Shown piece after piece: positions 5,965 to 7,730 of a stretch of 7,730 bases of DNA. Position 1 is the stretch's first letter. Each line of letters begins with the position of its first letter. Location: the NCBI GenBank assembly GCA_002332795.1, contig DDBP01000407.1, forward strand, positions 1 to 7,730, read 5' to 3'. Origin of the DNA: Anaerolineales bacterium UBA2029 (lineage in GTDB: Bacteria > Chloroflexota > Anaerolineae > Aggregatilineales > Aggregatilineaceae). The notes under the pieces are model-generated. The model was not told the origin of the DNA, ran no database searches, and saw only the letters and a list, made by a program, of their open reading frames with translations. The position numbers and the translations under genes are program-made.

Positions 5965-7492
5965 CGACAATCCGCCACGAGCCATAGCCGGAGCCGACCA
6001 CTTCACCCCCTGGCAGGGTGATATACAGGGCGAACTGCGGGCGCGGCACGCGCGTCGGCGCGACACGCTGTACGCGGGCGGTGTAGCCCTGCTCATCGTC
6101 CAGTGCCCAGCCCAGCTTTTCGCGCACGCCCGGCGCATTGGCCCACACCTTGCCGAAACCGCTATCCGGGGCCTGGCGGTCGAGGGGGGGCGCTTCGCTC
6201 AGCACCGCTTCCGGCAGGTTAGCGTAGTCCTGCTCCAGGAAGATGGACGCCGAACCATCGCTGAAGTGCACGTAGATTTCGTTGGTGTCGGAGCGCCAGA
6301 TCATGTGCCCGCGCTCGAACGCCTGATAGGACGCGCCCACATTGACTGCCGGGCCGGTGGGGCAACCGTCGCCCTGGCCGAAGAAGAAGGTGAACGGGCA
6401 GCGCACCTGCACGACAGCGGTGGCCGCCGCTGCCCCGTCGAGCGTGCGCAGCGTGTAGGTGACGCTATAGGCGGCGTAGGATGGCACGGTCACCACTGCC
6501 GATCCCTGCGGAGCCTGTGCGTCTACCACGGTCTGCACGGCGGTCATCTGCGGCACGGCAGCTTCGATACGCACGCCCCGCGCCCCGCTGACATCCCAGG
6601 CCAGCGTCACCGCGCCCCCCGGATCAACTACCTGGGGGGTGGCGGTGAAGCTCACCACCCCGCCAGTAGGTTGGGCCGGTTCCGGCTGAGGTTGCGGGGC
6701 AGGCTCGGCTTTCTCCGGCGCTGCGGCTTCGGTCTCGGCGGCGGGCAGCGCCCCACTGATGGGCAGTTCGAGCGTCTCCTCGGCGTAGACTGTGCCCGCT
6801 ACCACGTCCACCACGCGCAGGCGCAGCACCACGCTTTCCTCACCAGCGCGGTAGACGGGCGCGACCGGCCCCTCGCCCTTCGACGGAATCCACAGGTACA
6901 GGCGCGGCAGTTCGACGGAGGTGCTCGTGCCGTCGGAGAAGACCTGATCGAAGACCAGGTTCGCCGTGGGCACGCGGTTGAGCACTTCCCAGGCCACCAT
7001 CACCCGCGCTTCGCCGCTGATCAGCGCCGCCGCGTCAATCTCCTCGACTTCGGTGCTGAAGTCCGCCACGGCGGGCGGCTCGGTCAGGGCTGCCGTGTCG
7101 TAGGGGATAACGACGATGCGCTGATCCACGATCTGATTGGAATCCGAGCGGACGATGGAAAGCAGGAAGGTCGGCGGGCCAAAGTTGAGCGGATGGCGGA
7201 TGGTCACCACGCGCGCGCCGCTGGCTTCCAGCGGGGTGGTGTCGTCCGGGAAGACCAGTTCCCAGTCATCCAGCACGTAGGTATGCAGGGCCAGGCGATA
7301 TTCCTCCGTCAGCCCGACTGTGTGCCAGGTGAGGGTAGTGGTGGCTTCGCCGGCTTCGGCTTCGGCCAGGGTGATCGTCTTCAGCGACGAATCGAAGGTG
7401 ACGATGGTCGGGCGGGTGGTGGACGCGCTGACCGTCTGACCCGCCGCCAGCAGCGTCACGACGAGCAGTAACACGAGAAGTCTTGTCTTCAT
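5960..7492 (-). CDS. Secreted multidomain protein with Ig-like domain and Cys/Trp-rich C-terminal module
   Basis: The predicted exported protein has 510 residues and unknown function. Residues 1-24 are a signal peptide (MKTRLLVLLLVVTLLAAG, cleavage near VSA-S). Residues 28-245 are beta-rich with no family I can name. Residues 249-277 are an Ala/Glu/Pro/Gln linker. Residues 279-363 resemble an Ig/PKD-type fold (SFTATPQVVDPGGAVTLAWDV). Residues 365-510 form a C-terminal module: Cys365 and Cys377, probably disulfide-bonded, then FERGHMIWR (392-400), IYVHFSDG (406-413), GFGKVW (445-450) and REKLGWALDDEQ (457-468). I recall similar modules in other Chloroflexota exported proteins, but have no named function. 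An ATG 16 codons upstream is in frame; the start at 7492 is chosen because GAGGAA (7499-7504) lies 6 bases before it and the signal peptide then begins correctly. No convincing promoter was found in 7493-7654. Confidence 0.85.
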   Translation of the reverse strand: MKTRLLVLLLVVTLLAAGQTVSASTTRPTIVTFDSSLKTITLAEAEAGEATTTLTWHTVGLTEEYRLALHTYVLDDWELVFPDDTTPLEASGARVVTIRHPLNFGPPTFLLSIVRSDSNQIVDQRIVVIPYDTAALTEPPAVADFSTEVEEIDAAALISGEARVMVAWEVLNRVPTANLVFDQVFSDGTSTSVELPRLYLWIPSKGEGPVAPVYRAGEESVVLRLRVVDVVAGTVYAEETLELPISGALPAAETEAAAPEKAEPAPQPQPEPAQPTGGVVSFTATPQVVDPGGAVTLAWDVSGARGVRIEAAVPQMTAVQTVVDAQAPQGSAVVTVPSYAAYSVTYTLRTLDGAAAATAVVQVRCPFTFFFGQGDGCPTGPAVNVGASYQAFERGHMIWRSDTNEIYVHFSDGSASIFLEQDYANLPEAVLSEAPPLDRQAPDSGFGKVWANAPGVREKLGWALDDEQGYTARVQRVAPTRVPRPQFALYITLPGGEVVGSGYGSWRIVG

Positions 7493-7654
7493 GGTCTGTT
7501 CCTCACCAAATACGCGAGCGCTATAGGGCGAAGACAACATACTACTGCGCCAGAGTGCTTATGGCGTCTCTGTTTTTTAGCTTACAGGCATGTGCAGCGC
7601 AGGGCAAGTCAGCCAAAAGTACGGGGGATGCCTCGTAAGAGACCGTTTGAAAAC

Positions 7655-7699
7655 CTCACCCTCTGGCTTCCTTTCCATGCATGGTTCAGGGGCGGACAG
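7655..7699 (+). repeat. 45-base intergenic element, copy 2
   Basis: The element begins CTCACCC, has 23 variable bases and ends TTCAGGGGCGGACAG, matching 53-97 on the opposite strand in both blocks and in the length between them. In this copy the variable part contains the 10-base palindrome CCATGCATGG (7675-7684). The position is upstream of the secreted-protein gene, in DNA with no visible coding sequence. Confidence 0.6.
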
Positions 7700-7730
7700 A
7701 GCGAGAGCAGGCGTTAAGGTTGGCTCGCTT

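Noticed and set aside
5840..7471. Long plus-strand open frame of 543 codons opposite the secreted protein
   Set aside because: It overlaps the end of the response regulator, has low-complexity His/Arg/Gly-rich translation, and conflicts with a minus-strand gene that has a signal peptide and ribosome-binding site.
7551..7578. CAGAG-N12-CTCTG followed by six T residues, resembling a plus-strand terminator
   Set aside because: The stem is only 5 bp, an overlapping alternative stem competes with it, and no plus-strand gene ends nearby.

Overview
The window is GC-rich and tightly packed with bacterial genes. It most likely comes from a Chloroflexota (green non-sulfur lineage) genome. This rests on recognition rather than a search: a signal peptidase with an external Thr/Pro-rich tail, a secreted protein with a Cys-Pro/Trp-rich C-terminal module that I associate with Chloroflexota, an M23 peptidase fused to a TolB/WD-like repeat region, and intergenic heptamer repeats.

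Layout, left to right. Positions 1-148 hold no gene but carry a period-7 repeat array and one copy of a 45-base intergenic element. A minus-strand operon covers 149-1746 and is transcribed lepB (signal peptidase I), then a small YgiT-type zinc-finger protein, then ppa (family I inorganic pyrophosphatase). A good sigma-70-like promoter lies just before lepB. The 298-base divergent region to position 2044 also contains a perfect 7-base inverted repeat that could be an operator. On the plus strand follow an AAA+ ATPase with a predicted winged-helix N-terminus (2045-3490), a 145-base gap filled mostly by GAGTNNN and ACTCNNN heptamers that can fold on themselves, and a secreted M23 peptidase/beta-propeller protein (3636-5348). 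A promoter-bearing gap then leads to a single-domain response regulator (5533-5940). It converges, with 19 bases between the stops, on a minus-strand secreted multidomain protein (5960-7492). The final 238 bases hold its upstream region and a second, inverted copy of the 45-base element.

As a whole the window is mainly cell-envelope and housekeeping. Signal peptidase I is the enzyme expected to process the two exported proteins encoded here, although this link is only functional inference. The pyrophosphatase supports biosynthesis, and the response regulator is an orphan within the window. No phage, transposase, CRISPR, tRNA or rRNA signal was seen. The points most worth following up are the AAA+ ATPase of unknown role, the heptamer arrays, the paired 45-base elements, and the small hairpin that contains both convergent stop codons.
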